Part shown: in pieces, positions 24,427 through 38,162 of the stretch | How the letters are laid out: every line of letters starts with the position of its first letter | Position numbering within the stretch: the stretch's first letter is position 1 | Source: Lepisosteus oculatus | Lineage: Eukaryota > Chordata > Actinopteri > Semionotiformes > Lepisosteidae | Assembly (NCBI RefSeq): GCF_040954835.1 | Contig: NC_090703.1 | Span: 10,039,001-10,103,000 of the forward strand | Direction: 5' to 3' | Length of the DNA: 64,000 nt | Translations under genes and position numbers: made by a program | The notes under the pieces: model-generated | What the model was told of the DNA's origin: nothing | Database searches by the model: none | Seen by the model: only the letters and a program-made list of their open reading frames with translations

Positions 24427-25950
24427 GTATGAACCTCCGATTTTTATTCACAAACTGGAACTGAATGGAATTGTGGGTGGGACAAAACTGGGGACTTTCG
24501 GAAATCTTAAAATTAATACTCCTGGGATGAAAAAAAAAGTGTTTCCTGTTTAATGTCGTATCTACCTGAACTGTAACTGAATACAGAACTAGTCTTATTG
24601 CTTGGCTTTAAATGTCCTGGGAGAAATAAGACAATCGTATGTATATTAATTATATAGTCGTATTTTTGCGTCATCTTTGTTCATATTTATTTTAGATTTC
24701 AATTATGTTTTGGCGTCTTCAATCCATTTGCCTTTTCGAATATTTTGACACCAAATCTATTTTTTTATAACGTGCGGGATAATTGCAAATTAAATTAACG
24801 ATTTCACGCACACATATACTTGTATGTTAGCACTAAGTGTTACTGACTTCTTAAGAAAAAGGGTTGTTCGTCCGAGGTGAGTAAAGGAGTTTAGTTTATC
24901 TGGACTTTTGTGGGCTGTATTCCTCTTACCTTTACAGTGTAGGTATGGTGTTGCATTCATGGAGTATACAAGAGGCCCAGAAAAAAAAAGGTTAATTATA
25001 TCCAAGGAAAAAAGGTTAATATTATTTTTAGTGTATTGTTTAACTGAACTTTGGGACAAGTTTCCTTTGAGGAAACGTGTGGTTTAAGATTTTATAGTCG
25101 CCATTTTGAAGATTCTCAGTGGCTCCGGGAAACTTGTAAAACACAAAAGTGATGATATCATGGGAGGGATCAGATAATATTATTACAAAAATCTGTCTTA
25201 GCAGCACTTGAGAAAGCTGATTGTTGCCGCGAGGGGTTGTTATCCAGTACGCCGTGGTTCCTGAAAAGTTCTAAAAAGTTGATAATTAATCTATTGCACT
25301 GGCATCGTGTACGGTGACAGTTATTCTGAGTTTTCTTAAAAGCTGAATTGTGTCAAGGGTTTTTTTTTCTGTGCAGCAGTTTTGTAATTATGTGGTGTAA
25401 TGTAATTATATATTATTTCAATGCGGGTATGATTCCTGGAATTCTTTTTTTGTAAAAAAAATCAATGTTATTTCTTGTTATCAACTAAGGTTATACAGCT
25501 CCCCATACAACCAAGGTAGATGTTAAGATTTTTCCAAAATCGTTACCCAGTTCGCAAGTTGTAGTCGGTTTTAACGCCGTAAATGAGCCAAGAGGTGCTG
25601 TGAAAGCGCGTAAAGAATGAGTTTGTAATTGAAAGTTGATTGTTTGTTTAACGCAAGTCTCTTTAAACACTTCTAATCAACACCTGTCGATTGCCTAATA
25701 AACTTCTTTTGAAATCTTCAAAATGAAATTACCGGAGGCGTTAATAGTTGGAAATGACGAAGAGTAAAAAAAAAAGACAGCAGCATGTCTAGTGGAACTG
25801 CAGAGTGAGAGAGTTGCTCAAGTTTCTGGTTATTTGCTGAAGTACTGGTGTTTCACATTTTAATGACATCCTATTTAAATTGACAGCGATTTCTATTATG
25901 TAGACAAAGCCCGCAGATATAATTAAAACGAAGAAGCGGTGCTAGCTTAA
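24427..25950 (+). other. otx2: Likely otx2 5' intron, second part
   Basis: AT-rich non-coding sequence with several poly-T and poly-A runs. No gene or interspersed repeat recognised. Confidence 0.45.
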
Positions 25951-25959
25951 TGGCTACAA

Positions 25960-26280
25960 AATGGGGAGCGAAGAGTTTTCTTCATTGTTTCTTTGTTTCT
26001 CGCCAACGGGGCTTTTGTTATCAGCATTATTTATCTGGCCAACACCGGCCTTTGTCTCTCCAAATGGCCCCCAATCAAGTCTACGTTGGAAACAATTAGC
26101 TGGTCCGAACCTATGGGTCCCTATGCAAATTGTGCTCCTTGTTGCTGCCCAGTGTGTCTGCATTTGAACGAATGTGTTTTGTTCTCCGAGAAGGCGTGCT
26201 GCAATTATGGGGTGTAGCTTGCTTTTTTTTTTTTTTGGGACACGTTTGTCAGGCAAGAGCATCACTCAGTTCACTGGGAC
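25960..26280 (+). promoter_or_regulatory. otx2: Candidate proximal promoter/enhancer with octamer
   Basis: This lies just 5' of the ATG exon. It contains a perfect POU octamer ATGCAAAT (26123-26130), AACAATTAGCTGG (about 26091) and TTCATTGTTTCTTTG, a SOX-like word near 25980. Complexity is high and CpG is moderate. A third OTX2 transcription start close to the ATG exon would lie here or just downstream. Conservation needs comparison with other species. Confidence 0.35.
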
Positions 26281-27455
<1,175 letters not shown>

Positions 27456-27607
27456 CAACGCCTCGGAAACAGAGACGGGAGCGGACTACTTTCACCCGCG
27501 CACAGCTCGACGTCTTGGAAGCCCTTTTCGCCAAGACTCGCTACCCGGATATATTCATGCGCGAGGAGGTGGCTCTGAAGATCAACCTGCCCGAGTCTCG
27601 TGTACAG
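27456..27607 (+). CDS. otx2: otx2 coding exon 2 (homeodomain, N-terminal three quarters)
   Basis: This 152-nt exon completes codon 33 (Ala) and encodes residues 33-83. It contains the homeodomain from its start at Gln38 through helices 1 and 2 and the beginning of helix 3. Key phrases are [19 protein letters not shown] and [18 protein letters not shown]. It ends after Val-Gln in phase 0 with donor GTGAGC. This places the intron between homeodomain positions 46 and 47, the classic paired-class location. The frame appears to continue to about 27793 in genomic DNA, but that extension is intronic. Confidence 0.97.
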
Positions 27608-28228
27608 GTGAGCAGGATCACCGCGAGAGCACAGGGGGGTGATCCCGCCACGGTCCGTGACAAACTCCCCCTCCCCTCCATTTTTCCCTTAGCAGCCTCT
27701 GGGGAGAATCTCAGAGAAGCTTTTAATATGAACCCTATATCCCCCTTCAGAATAAACCCAGTCTTGTACAGTGTGTGTGTGTTTTTCAATTGATTGCTCT
27801 AATCGCCGTGAACAGGGGCTCTCACACAAAATTTAATTTAAAAGCAGAGACGTGGCTTAAGAGGGTGATTTTAAAGTAGAACAGGGACACTCTCAAGTTG
27901 CGAGAGGTAGCTGAAGCAAACGAGTCATGAAACGTGTGATTATTGCTATTAGTAATACTTTATTGTTGTCCATAATATCTTAGTTCGTTTGTGATCTAGC
28001 ACACCTTGAGTTTAGCATTCAGGACGCACTCGATTTAACAGCGCTATATGAACAGGATTAGGATAATTATTAAGGGGGTCACAAGAAATGCCACTTATGT
28101 TTTAGACAGTTTAATAAATCGTGGCACCACTTCCTCTGTCATTATTTTGTATTTTCACTCTATTTGCGTGCACGTTGGTTCCCCTGTTCACTCGCCAGTT
28201 CTGTGACCGATGCGCTGCTGTGTCGTAG
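27608..28228 (+). other. otx2: otx2 intron between coding exons 2 and 3
   Basis: A 621-bp phase-0 intron with donor GTGAGC and acceptor GCTGCTGTGTCGTAG. It splits the recognition helix of the homeodomain. A short GT run lies near 27771-27782. No embedded gene is seen. Confidence 0.9.
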
Positions 28229-28849
<621 letters not shown>

Positions 28850-30085
28850 AAGAGAACGTTGAGGCTGGACAGTTCCAACAATAACACGTAACGATAATGA
28901 CCATCTAGTCCTGCCATCTTCCACTAGACATGCGAGTAAGAGACTGGACATTTCTGAGATGTTTCGGATTGAGGACGGGGTATTGATGGATCCCTTCACC
29001 GCCCTGCTCACTCTTTGACCATAACACGGAGAAAAACTCTGGCCATGAACTTTTTTTTTTCTATTCTTGTTAACCTCGCAGGGCGCAAACAGACGACCGT
29101 CTCCTTGTCCGCGTGTATGTGTGTGCGTGCGTCTGTCTGCGAAAGGGACACCTGTTGGTTCAGGCGAAGGAAAACGCTGAGCGAACTCTTCTTCTTCGCC
29201 ACCTTGATCAATGCCACGGAACAAATCGTTATCCCAGAGAGAAAAAAAAAACAGTAAGAAGAGCCAATCTTGGTTAAGTGCTTGGAATGGGCAGGCTTTC
29301 CTTAAGCTTCTTAAAACTTGCCGACCTGCTTCCCTGTTGGCAAGCCAGAGACCCTTTGATTCGGGGTGGTGTGTGGACTGCGCGCCCCCGCGGCGATCTG
29401 GATGCACTATTTTATTTAAGAAAAAAAAATAATGTTTATAAGGAATCAATATGTAGTTTTTAAGAGACAATCAGTGTGTGTCTTATATAAATGGTACATA
29501 TGTGTTTTTTATCTGTGCTAGCCTTCGAAACTGTGATCTGTTGTATTGTATGCAATTTGTGAGCGCCTTCGCACCAGCGAAACCGCTCTGCTGTGATTTG
29601 AATAGGTTTATAACTTTTTTTCTGAGCGAAAAAAGTATTAATAATGATAAAATAATAAAAAAAGATTAATTAAAGAAATCCCAGACTGCCCGAAACCTAA
29701 AACACGAGAGGGTCGGTGTTCGGGGAAAAAAATAAAAGGAAAACTTTCACCCATCTCCCTATTTCATCCCGCAATCTAACAACACCGTGAGCCCTAGGAT
29801 ACAGCTTGTGGGGTGTCGTGTGAGCCGTCAGTGCACCGAAACAGTGGACAGTAATTAAGGTCATGTCATCTGACCCCTCGTACAATAACTATTTAATTAA
29901 AACTGGAATTTTTTGTGTGTTTGCAAATGTTGATAGAATATTATATATAAGTATATATGCATAAACGTCAGCCTTGAATTTCGCACACATGTATGACTAC
30001 ATTAAAGTCGTTCTAGCACAAATCCAGTTGTCTTCCGCTCTTCCTGAGTTTAGCCCGCGGCGCTGAAAAGAAATAAAGATTCAAA
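28850..30085 (+). other. otx2: otx2 3' UTR and candidate polyadenylation sites
   Basis: Non-coding sequence follows the stop codon. Candidate signals are AATAAA at 29654-29659, AATAAA at 29731-29736, ATTAAA at 30001-30006 and AATAAA at 30072-30077. The transcript end cannot be chosen from sequence alone. A UTR of roughly 0.8-1.2 kb would fit the family. A minus-strand 249-codon open frame (28721-29470) overlaps the tail and UTR but has no domain and is treated as antisense noise. Confidence 0.6.
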
Positions 30086-32580
30086 GTGGAAAATAATTAT
30101 CTACAATTATCTGGTGTTTTGGGATGGAGTGTAACACGATTAAGTGGCCTGTACTATTAAAGATAGATCTTTATTACATTTTAAAAGGGTGCTTTCGCTG
30201 TTACAGTAATTTTTTGAGGTTTGCTGGTACTCGGAGGTCAGGGTAATTCCCATAACAGCAAAGAGGAAGGTGACAGCTTTTCCTGACCAAAAATAACAAT
30301 TTAATGAATAAATGAGGAAGAAAGGCACGATTTCCTGAAAGAAACCGTCCTTGGTCTGGTCACTTTATAGACTTCCACGATTTTTGTTAATGGTAAATAA
30401 ATGATTAGCTCTCCTCTGGGGCGCTTTCATAGTAGTTTCACCTGGTTTAACGCGACGACCAGATGAGTTTAGTTCTGGTTATATGTTCAATAATGATGAA
30501 AAAAAACATCGCTTTTCATAAAACTATAAAACAAATATTTGTAGTAAACAGACACCTTTTTATTTAGAAATTAAACGGACAATAGAGTCCTTGAAAGAAT
30601 TCGGATTGTTTTCTCAGTGGATAAGTTTTTAAAAAATAGAAGAGAGGCGAACATTAGAGAAATCGAGTTGGATCAGGTATCCGCTTTAGAGGAGGCGAGA
30701 AAGAAGCATTTGCTTTGTGTAGTTGTACACATCTGTGCTGCGCAGGGGCTGACAGTAAAATTGCACTGTGGGCGCCGGTCCTTTTCTTCACAACATGTCA
30801 AGTGCTCAGAACCTGCTTCGGCGGCATTTTTATTTAAGGAAAAGTAAAGGACATTCTTCTCTTCACTGGGCGGCTGCAGTGTAACCCGAATCTGTTGGGA
30901 ATCCGTGCAGAAATGCTCTATTCACAAAAGCCGGTCTTTGGAATTCCAAACCTGTAATTTGTACTTTTTTTTAAGGAAGAAAAACCATACAACTGTCCAC
31001 TAAGTTCGTTTTCTGAATGGAAAACTATGTTAATAGTGCAGCCCCGGAAGCCAGGGACGGGGAAGTTATCCCCGGGTTTTTTTGAGCTTAGTAATACAAA
31101 AAAAAACACCATCGACTATGAGGAAATGTAACACATAGGCGAGCCGAGCGAACCTCAGCTCAGAATTTTTCTTTTGCTTTCAAACTATGACTCTTCAGCC
31201 GAAAGAGCAGTTTTCCTCGCTAAAAAGTTATTTTGGTGACAGTAGTACAGCCTTCGCGCCTTGTCGCGCCGACCGCTTCGGCTCTTGTCCTTGGCGTCAA
31301 ATGAGTCCCGCTTGGATTTCCTTTCTGACGGTGTATTTTGTTTAATAAATACGAACGTGATTCATAAACATTTTTAATGTGCACCCTGGTTTTCGAGGTG
31401 AAACCTACCCATGAAAAACCGGTTGGCAAAGCTATTACATTTACACTGGTTTGCGCTCACGACTCGAGTTAAAAGAGTTAAGAACTGAAGAGCATGTCCC
31501 CTCCAGTACTTGGAAAGAAAGATCTTCAAATTCTATTATTATATTTTTGATAGTCGTATGATTGCTAATTTATTAGCTATTTTATTAGTAATAGCATCAT
31601 AGTGTTACCGGAGAGAAAAAAAAAACACATCCATCTAGCAGGCGCGTCAACGAGCACTCAGTCTTAACGTTGATCTGTTATTGACATTACTCTGTCATTA
31701 TTGCGGTAGTGACAACGCAACTTATGATGTGAAAAATAAATTGTTTCCAGTGTCTCTCTCTCTCCTGAAAGTTTCCCCAATAAGAATTGGAGGCATGGGA
31801 AAGCCGTGTTAATCCTCAAAGAAAAGATAATCCCGATATTTCACTGGCGGGGGTTTCTTCGGGGTACGGGGCAGTCGCTGTCCAATTCATACACCCCGCC
31901 GCCGTCCCTGAGGGCTCGGCAAGAAATCTTTCACAGGGCAAAATATTCTCTGCCCCCCGAATTTAATTACGCAGCGGGAACCTAACGTTTCTGTTCGCGA
32001 AATAATATAAACAACACCTTGCTTTCGATTTTCGTTCGTACACCATTCTTTCATAAAGACGACGATACAATTTCTCCGTCTGCGCGTTAGTGTTACAATT
32101 CTGCGGAGAGAAACTCGAATTCTTTAAAACACCTGTAAGAACTCCTCTCCGTCTACCGAGGGCTAATTCGTTTGCGTTAGCTTAACACGAACCCTGCGCC
32201 AGGAAGGAAAAACCTACATAATATCTTAGATCAGAAAACTTTTTTTCTTTAATCAGATCTCAGCCCCTACGGCTGCCTCTTTGTGCAACGAGGTTTTGCC
32301 AGGTCCTAAAAAGACGTGTTATAGTGCAAAGTTGGAAGCTGCTTTTAATGCTTTGGGATACAATCCGATTTGTAAGAGAGGCAGACCTACCATGTTAACG
32401 CGAACAATCGGTACCCCGGAGCCTTCTTCAACATAAAGCGGGAACTTAACAGAACTAAAATCGGATAAAGTAAATAGATGAGGACAGACAAAAAGGTTTA
32501 CTGTCGGCTCCTCGGGTTGAATCAAAAGGTTTGACTCTGAGTACGCGGCGTAATTGTGAGTCGTCTGAATGAAGTAAAGT
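30086..32580. other. Gene-free downstream flank of otx2
   Basis: No gene or interspersed repeat recognised. CpG is retained, for example around 31240-31300 and 31860-32110. The open frames are short and unconvincing. Confidence 0.5.
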
Positions 32581-32589
32581 CAGTGGCAG

Positions 32590-32800
32590 TCGGATCTTTA
32601 ATTAGTTTCCATGCTTCTCCTGTAATTGTTAGAAGTCGGACTTTCAATTAGCATCCTTGACATTGCCAGTAATCTTCCTTTCACTCGGTCCTTACTAAAG
32701 GAAACACACTAATTAAAACACTAGCTTGAAATAATCGAAACATTTAAAGAACTTGGCTAATGAGAATCTTTTTGATTTTTTTTCCTTGTGGCTGGCGGGG
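32590..32800. promoter_or_regulatory. Candidate enhancer: homeodomain-site cluster
   Basis: Within about 170 bases there are TAATTA (32599-32604), GTAATTG (about 32622), CAATTAG (32646-32652), AGTAATCTTCC (about 32669), TAATTA (32710-32715), ATAATCG (about 32731) and GGCTAATGAG (32756-32765). Such density in a repeat-free stretch 4 kb past otx2 suggests a regulatory element. Function is inferred. Confidence 0.35.
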
Positions 32801-33289
32801 TTTGTGAATTTTCCTTCACTGCGATGAGGACAATAGCTGTTAAGATTTCGTCTGACAAATCTTTTATATGTCTGTACGTGAATATCAGCTCACGTCTTTA
32901 ACCCATTCGCTACTTTCCTGAGGAAAGAATATTCACCATTTATTTTTTCCACTGATGCTCACCGAATGGTTTAATTGACCGTTTTCGTCAGCCTCCAAAA
33001 AAGTATTTCTACAAACAGAAGGCATGTTGTCACTATTAGCATATCCATGTTGTTTTGGATATATAATATATAATTCTTGTTTGTTGTTCGACGATAAAAC
33101 AAAGGTGTATTATAATGATGATTTTCTTCCTTACATGATTGATAATTACAATAAATTAAATAAAACCAATCACAACGACACAATTCAGTTTTATCAATCA
33201 AAAGAAAAACAATAATATTTAAATGTTCAAATGACTTTAAGAAGTATACTACACACTACTTTTATCTTCGATTATAAAGCGGCGCTTGT

Positions 33290-33475
33290 TGTTCCACAAC
33301 ACAAAAATCCGCTGCGGTTGAAGGGCTTCTGGGTGTTACCTGGACGAGACCTCACCTGTCAATGAAGTGTTGACAATTAATTTAATCAGACGGAGACCCT
33401 TCCTGTCCGTTGTCTGCGCGCTGCAGGGATTATACACTTGAGGACAAGGTCAGTTAAAACAGAGCAGTGTATCGA
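33290..33475. promoter_or_regulatory. Candidate enhancer with E-box and OTX site
   Basis: A mixed, higher-GC stretch contains CACCTGTCA (CACCTG E-box at 33353-33358), TGACAATTAATTTAATCAG (33371-33389) and a K50 homeodomain site GGATTA at 33427-33432. The flanks are AT-rich. Regulatory function is inferred from motif content. Confidence 0.35.
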
Positions 33476-35640
33476 TCTGCTGCGTGAACACGCACAGAGA
33501 CTCAAAGAGGGATTCATTTTTTTTTTTTTTTAACGGAACTCGTTTAACGAGTTCTGGAGAAGACCAAGCCAACTGGGAACTCTTTTCACTTCCAAAACTT
33601 CATTTTATATTATTCGATCTGGAGGGAATAAATACTCTCTCCTCATATGTATGTCTTGGCTGTGGAGAAATTTAGCCTTGGCCCATCGGCTTGTGTGATG
33701 TGCTCTGTACAGCAATAGTTTTCCTTAAAAAATGACCTCTAATTTACAGAATGGTGTGCTGTTATACGGATGTCTTACATTGCTTAACAACACATTCCCC
33801 GCGTTTTAATCCATCCCCTTACTTGATAGTTAATTTAAACTAAGTAGGTTCACGTTCGTAAGAAATAGCAGGTAGCACACTCTTCGAATGTATATCAACA
33901 AGAGCCCAAACATGTAGATACATGTAAAAAGTAAAATTATTCTTTGTCAAAAAAGGGGAAAGTTTGAATTGTTCCATAAAGACGCACCCTGAAGACAAAT
34001 TAAAATATTTTAATTATTGTCAGCATCTTGAGTACAGAGTACAAAAACTAACGGTTTTATTTAATCTCTCACAGAAGTTTTCCGCAAGCCTGCACTGTAT
34101 GAATTTATCATTTAAGTACGTCGATATATCACAATTTGCAACAGATTCTTGGGGGAAAATAAATATAAACATAGGATTATCACATGGAAAAAATGAATTA
34201 TTAATAATATTTTTTAGGACGATAATTATTGCACGCTCGAAAATATTTTTCACTTAATGGGGCGCCTCTTATTTTGGTAAACATGATTTTCCATCTTCCG
34301 ATATCTCCCTCACTGTTTGCTTCCAGAAAGAAAATGATCGCTTTGTTTACATTCAGTAAAACTCCACATTAGCCAAATTAAATGGGTTCAAAAATTCCCT
34401 GCTGTACGCAATGACGAGCAGATGAATTTCTCCACTGGTTACTCTACAGTTTAAACAGAGATAAGGAAGAGAGCGTCTCATTGGGAAAAAAAAAACTGTT
34501 AATCCACCGAAATTGAAATGCCTTTTCCCATTCCCTTCAATTTTTTTAACAAAAATAGTTTTGCATAACACGTCCACATAGTTACAGAGCGTGCTGGGTG
34601 AAAATCTAAGTTTTAATTGCGCATACCTAGGTGAGTGAATATGCCAGAATCGACGAAGCCCCGATAACCCCTTTTTTTCCTGCGCCCCCCAACAAGCCAT
34701 GATATACTGTAAACTCTAAAATAAAAAAAAAGCTAAGAGAGTCAGAAATATCGCTACAAGCTACAAAAAGAGCTGCGAGCAGGCTACACGAGCGATGCTT
34801 GTGGGTAACACATTAAACAACACCTCTTAATTGTTCATCATTGTCGTTTCCGTTTTTCGTTTCCGATTGAAAAGCATTCGGCAGAAACACTTGAACGCCG
34901 TTTCAAGTCCTTAAACAGAATGTGTGTTGAACTATTAAAAGTTTAGTTTCACCCCGTAGAAGGAACGAGAAACCACGACTGCCCTGCATATCAGCTTTGC
35001 GAAGTTCAATCTGCATTTCTTTGAGAGACCGTTGTTACAAACGCAGCAGGCAGCTTAGTTACTGAAGCGGAATACCCAGCCTTCTGACTTGCTGGTGGAT
35101 TTTTAAAAACTTTGTGTTTATTGTCAGGCGAAACTGGGCTCATTCATTAACTGATGATGCTTTGTTATTTGATAAATACATGACAGATAACTGCTCGATT
35201 GGTATTTATGCCTGATCGCGGCTAGCAGTGCCAGTTGAAGGTAGTTAAAGGTATTACATTTCCTAAATCATTTTAAAAATGATTTTAAAAGTGGGGTTAT
35301 AATAATAATAATAATCCATATTATTTGGAAAATATGTTTGAAAACGTAACATGCTGCAGAACTACAAACAGGCAAGAGTAACTTGGTGGAGTTATTAACA
35401 ATAATCATAACAACGCGTTCGGGTTCGTGTAATTTTGTACATGGTCATTTTAACGAGTAAACTGCGAAGAACTATAAGTTATAAAGATAGAATAGCTTTG
35501 CATTTTAAAACTGACTTGTTTTTTGTGACTATGTATTTTCGAAGTTCTTTTAATGAAAGGTGAATATCTAACCATTGCCTGCAATCACAGACAATTACAA
35601 AAAATATCATAACAATTTGAAATAATTACTCTTTCCCCAT
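33476..35640. other. Gene-free AT-rich stretch
   Basis: No gene or interspersed repeat recognised. A short (ATA)n run lies near 35301-35313. Confidence 0.5.
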
Positions 35641-35770
35641 TCTTCGCAGATGCTAGAGCAGAGGTGTGCCTCGCTGTCATGAAAGAGTTCATGATAAGGG
35701 TGACCATTCTCCTTGGTCAACATCATAACCACCTTTATCGTTGTATTACAGATCACGCCTAAAGAGTCAA
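35641..35770. promoter_or_regulatory. Candidate element with two inverted repeats
   Basis: A perfect inverted repeat TCATGAA-AGAG-TTCATGA lies at 35677-35694. It is followed at 35701-35719 by TGACCA-N7-TGGTCA, an everted pair of nuclear-receptor-like half-sites. The region is repeat-free and distinct in composition from its AT-rich surroundings. Confidence 0.3.
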
Positions 35771-38070
35771 ATAATAAAGAGGCCCAGGCCGAATCATGTT
35801 ATAATCCAAACAGAAATGTTGAAGTGTCTTATATTTAATAATTATTCCTACCAACTGTTGGTAGCCAGTGACTGACACATCACACGCATTAAAAGTCGTT
35901 TTTCTTGCGGAGGCGCCTGTAGTTAAGGTGGAACTCTAAAATCTGAGTTTTGCTTCTGGAGCCTACTGGACGTGTCACCCTGTCCGGTGGAATGCGAGTA
36001 CAGTGTGTTACCAGTATGTGTGTGTGTGTGTTACCAGTATTATCATTTCATTTCAAATTACTAGGTCCGTTCTCTTCCTTCCACCGAGTCGTCGCCCGTG
36101 GGTCTCCTTAAACACTAAAGCATTCGGCATAGTTTAAACGTCTCTCACTCCTTGTTCCTCAGCAAAATACAGATTTCAAAACGTAGAGCAACTCTCTTCC
36201 CTCCTCTGCGTACTTTTGGGTGTAAAAATCGTATTCTGTTTTTCGAAAGGCTAACAAGTGGCAAACTTGCCGCTGGAAACAGGAGGGAAACATTCTTCGA
36301 TTGGTGTTGTTTGTGCTGCTAAACCCCACACGGTACACGCATCTGTTTCTGTTGTTCCGAGACATTAATACCCACAAAGGGCTTAACAAGCTCGCTATTA
36401 GTGACACTTGCTAAAAGGAATAAAATACAAATCAAAGTTAAACGCAGCGAGTCGCAGCGCAAAGCGTTTGGGAACGTCTTTCTCCAGTAGTTCCGCAGCT
36501 TATTCGGGGGTTTCTAAACTTCACGATCAAAACTAACGCTGGTACCGAGTCTGTGGAAAACTCTTTACGTTCCTTGATGTGGGGAAAAGGTAGCGTCAGT
36601 CTTTAAATACTTTCGGCAAGTCACCACCTTTAATCGCCGTTGTTCAGATCACAGATTTACTCGACCTCGGTGCTCTGTCCCACCTCTCCCTAAACGCTCG
36701 ATACGCAAATACAAATCCAGCTTTCAGCCCTTGGGAGTCCGTGAAACGGTATTGGGAAGACAAATACGGTTAATGTATCATCGCTTGGTTAAACATTTAA
36801 CTTCACATTAAAATAAATATGCACTGACCGACTAATCTACTTGAATCTTCATAAAAGGGCCGAGGTTATCCTCGACACACAACGTCTTAAGGTCTCGCCC
36901 ACAGGTTACGCCGCTTTTGAATTGGATGTGATGTTTTTAACATACTCTAGTCTGCCTCCGGGTAATTCAAGGAGCTCATGTCCAGACCCAAAGAATCATT
37001 TCTACAGTGAGAATCTTTCCGTTTTAATTAAACGCCATGTAGCACCAAGGAACATATGGGAATAGCAGACGCTAAAATTAATCCTCTCTCCGCATTTGTC
37101 GATGTCAAACAATGGGCCCTGGAGTTAAAGTACTCCACGGTCCATCTCATGCTCTGAACTCGAGCCTGCCCGCGATTACACAAACCAGTCTGCCCCCAGC
37201 GCGCAAAAGGCCATGCACAACCAAAGCGCAGAACACAACACCAAAGGCAGCACAGTCGCGCAACGTTACAACCGCAGGACATGACGACCGTAACACAATG
37301 CACACTTGTGTTAAAACAAGCCATCCTGCGAAGAGTTTCACCGTGCCTCGTACCAACGATAGGTTCAGGCTATGGCGGGCGAATGGAATCAAATTCCCGA
37401 CACACAAACATTCTAGTTTTTCGTTATCGTTGACAACAATTCTGTTTGATTTAAAAGGAAGTTTTCAGAATTTCTCTTGGGAAAGTGGCAGTTTCACCTG
37501 CCTGTGCGCTTCCTAAACTGTCAAGTGTAAAAAATGCTGGATGAGACAGACAATACTGATGCCCACCTGCCACTGTGCCAGTAGTGACCTATTTATACCC
37601 ACAATGATTACAATCATTGATTACGATCTGCAAAGTTCCAAAGCGATTAGCCTCGGAGGTTTCCTACAGCTACCTTTATCAGACGACTATTAAATCGATC
37701 TTTTAGTCGAGCGTTCAGATGGGCTTTGCCCATTGTTGAAAAATACATTTCAAAGCTTCTTGCTTCAGAAAATGGTTAGCAATCGAGCTGGAGACGAGCA
37801 GCTGTGGAAAATAAAACGATTGACATGATTTTCACTCGGATGGTTTTTGGGAATCAAAGTTTCGCAGAAGCGAAGTCCGGTGAGCCAGCACGATTTGGCG
37901 AAGAAATGGAAACTCTTAAAAAAAACGGCACTTAATTGGGAAAAGCAACATCTTACAGTTTGTAAGACCGTATTCCTATCACTAATCCTTTTAATTGAAC
38001 TCACAGCAAATATCCAGGATGTACCATTTTAAAATTATTTGTATCTATTTATTCATAATAGGTGTGAACG
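35771..38070. other. Gene-free CpG-retaining stretch
   Basis: No gene or interspersed repeat recognised. CpG is dense (16 by hand count in 36421-36660). A short GT run lies at about 36018-36031. The longest frames (for example 37112-37516) have no domain. Confidence 0.5.
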
Positions 38071-38089
38071 AATAATAATAATAATAATA

Positions 38090-38160
<71 letters not shown>
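38071..38160. repeat. Palindromic (AAT)n/(ATT)n microsatellite
   Basis: About 20 bases of AAT repeats change directly into about 70 bases of ATT repeats at 38090/38091. The junction is therefore a self-complementary hairpin of at least 20 bp per arm. Confidence 0.95.

Positions 38161-38162
<2 letters not shown>

Noticed and set aside
27608-27793. Continuation of the homeodomain reading frame past exon 2
   Set aside because: The donor CAG/GTGAGC at 27607 and the correct continuation of helix 3 at 28229 show this is intron sequence.
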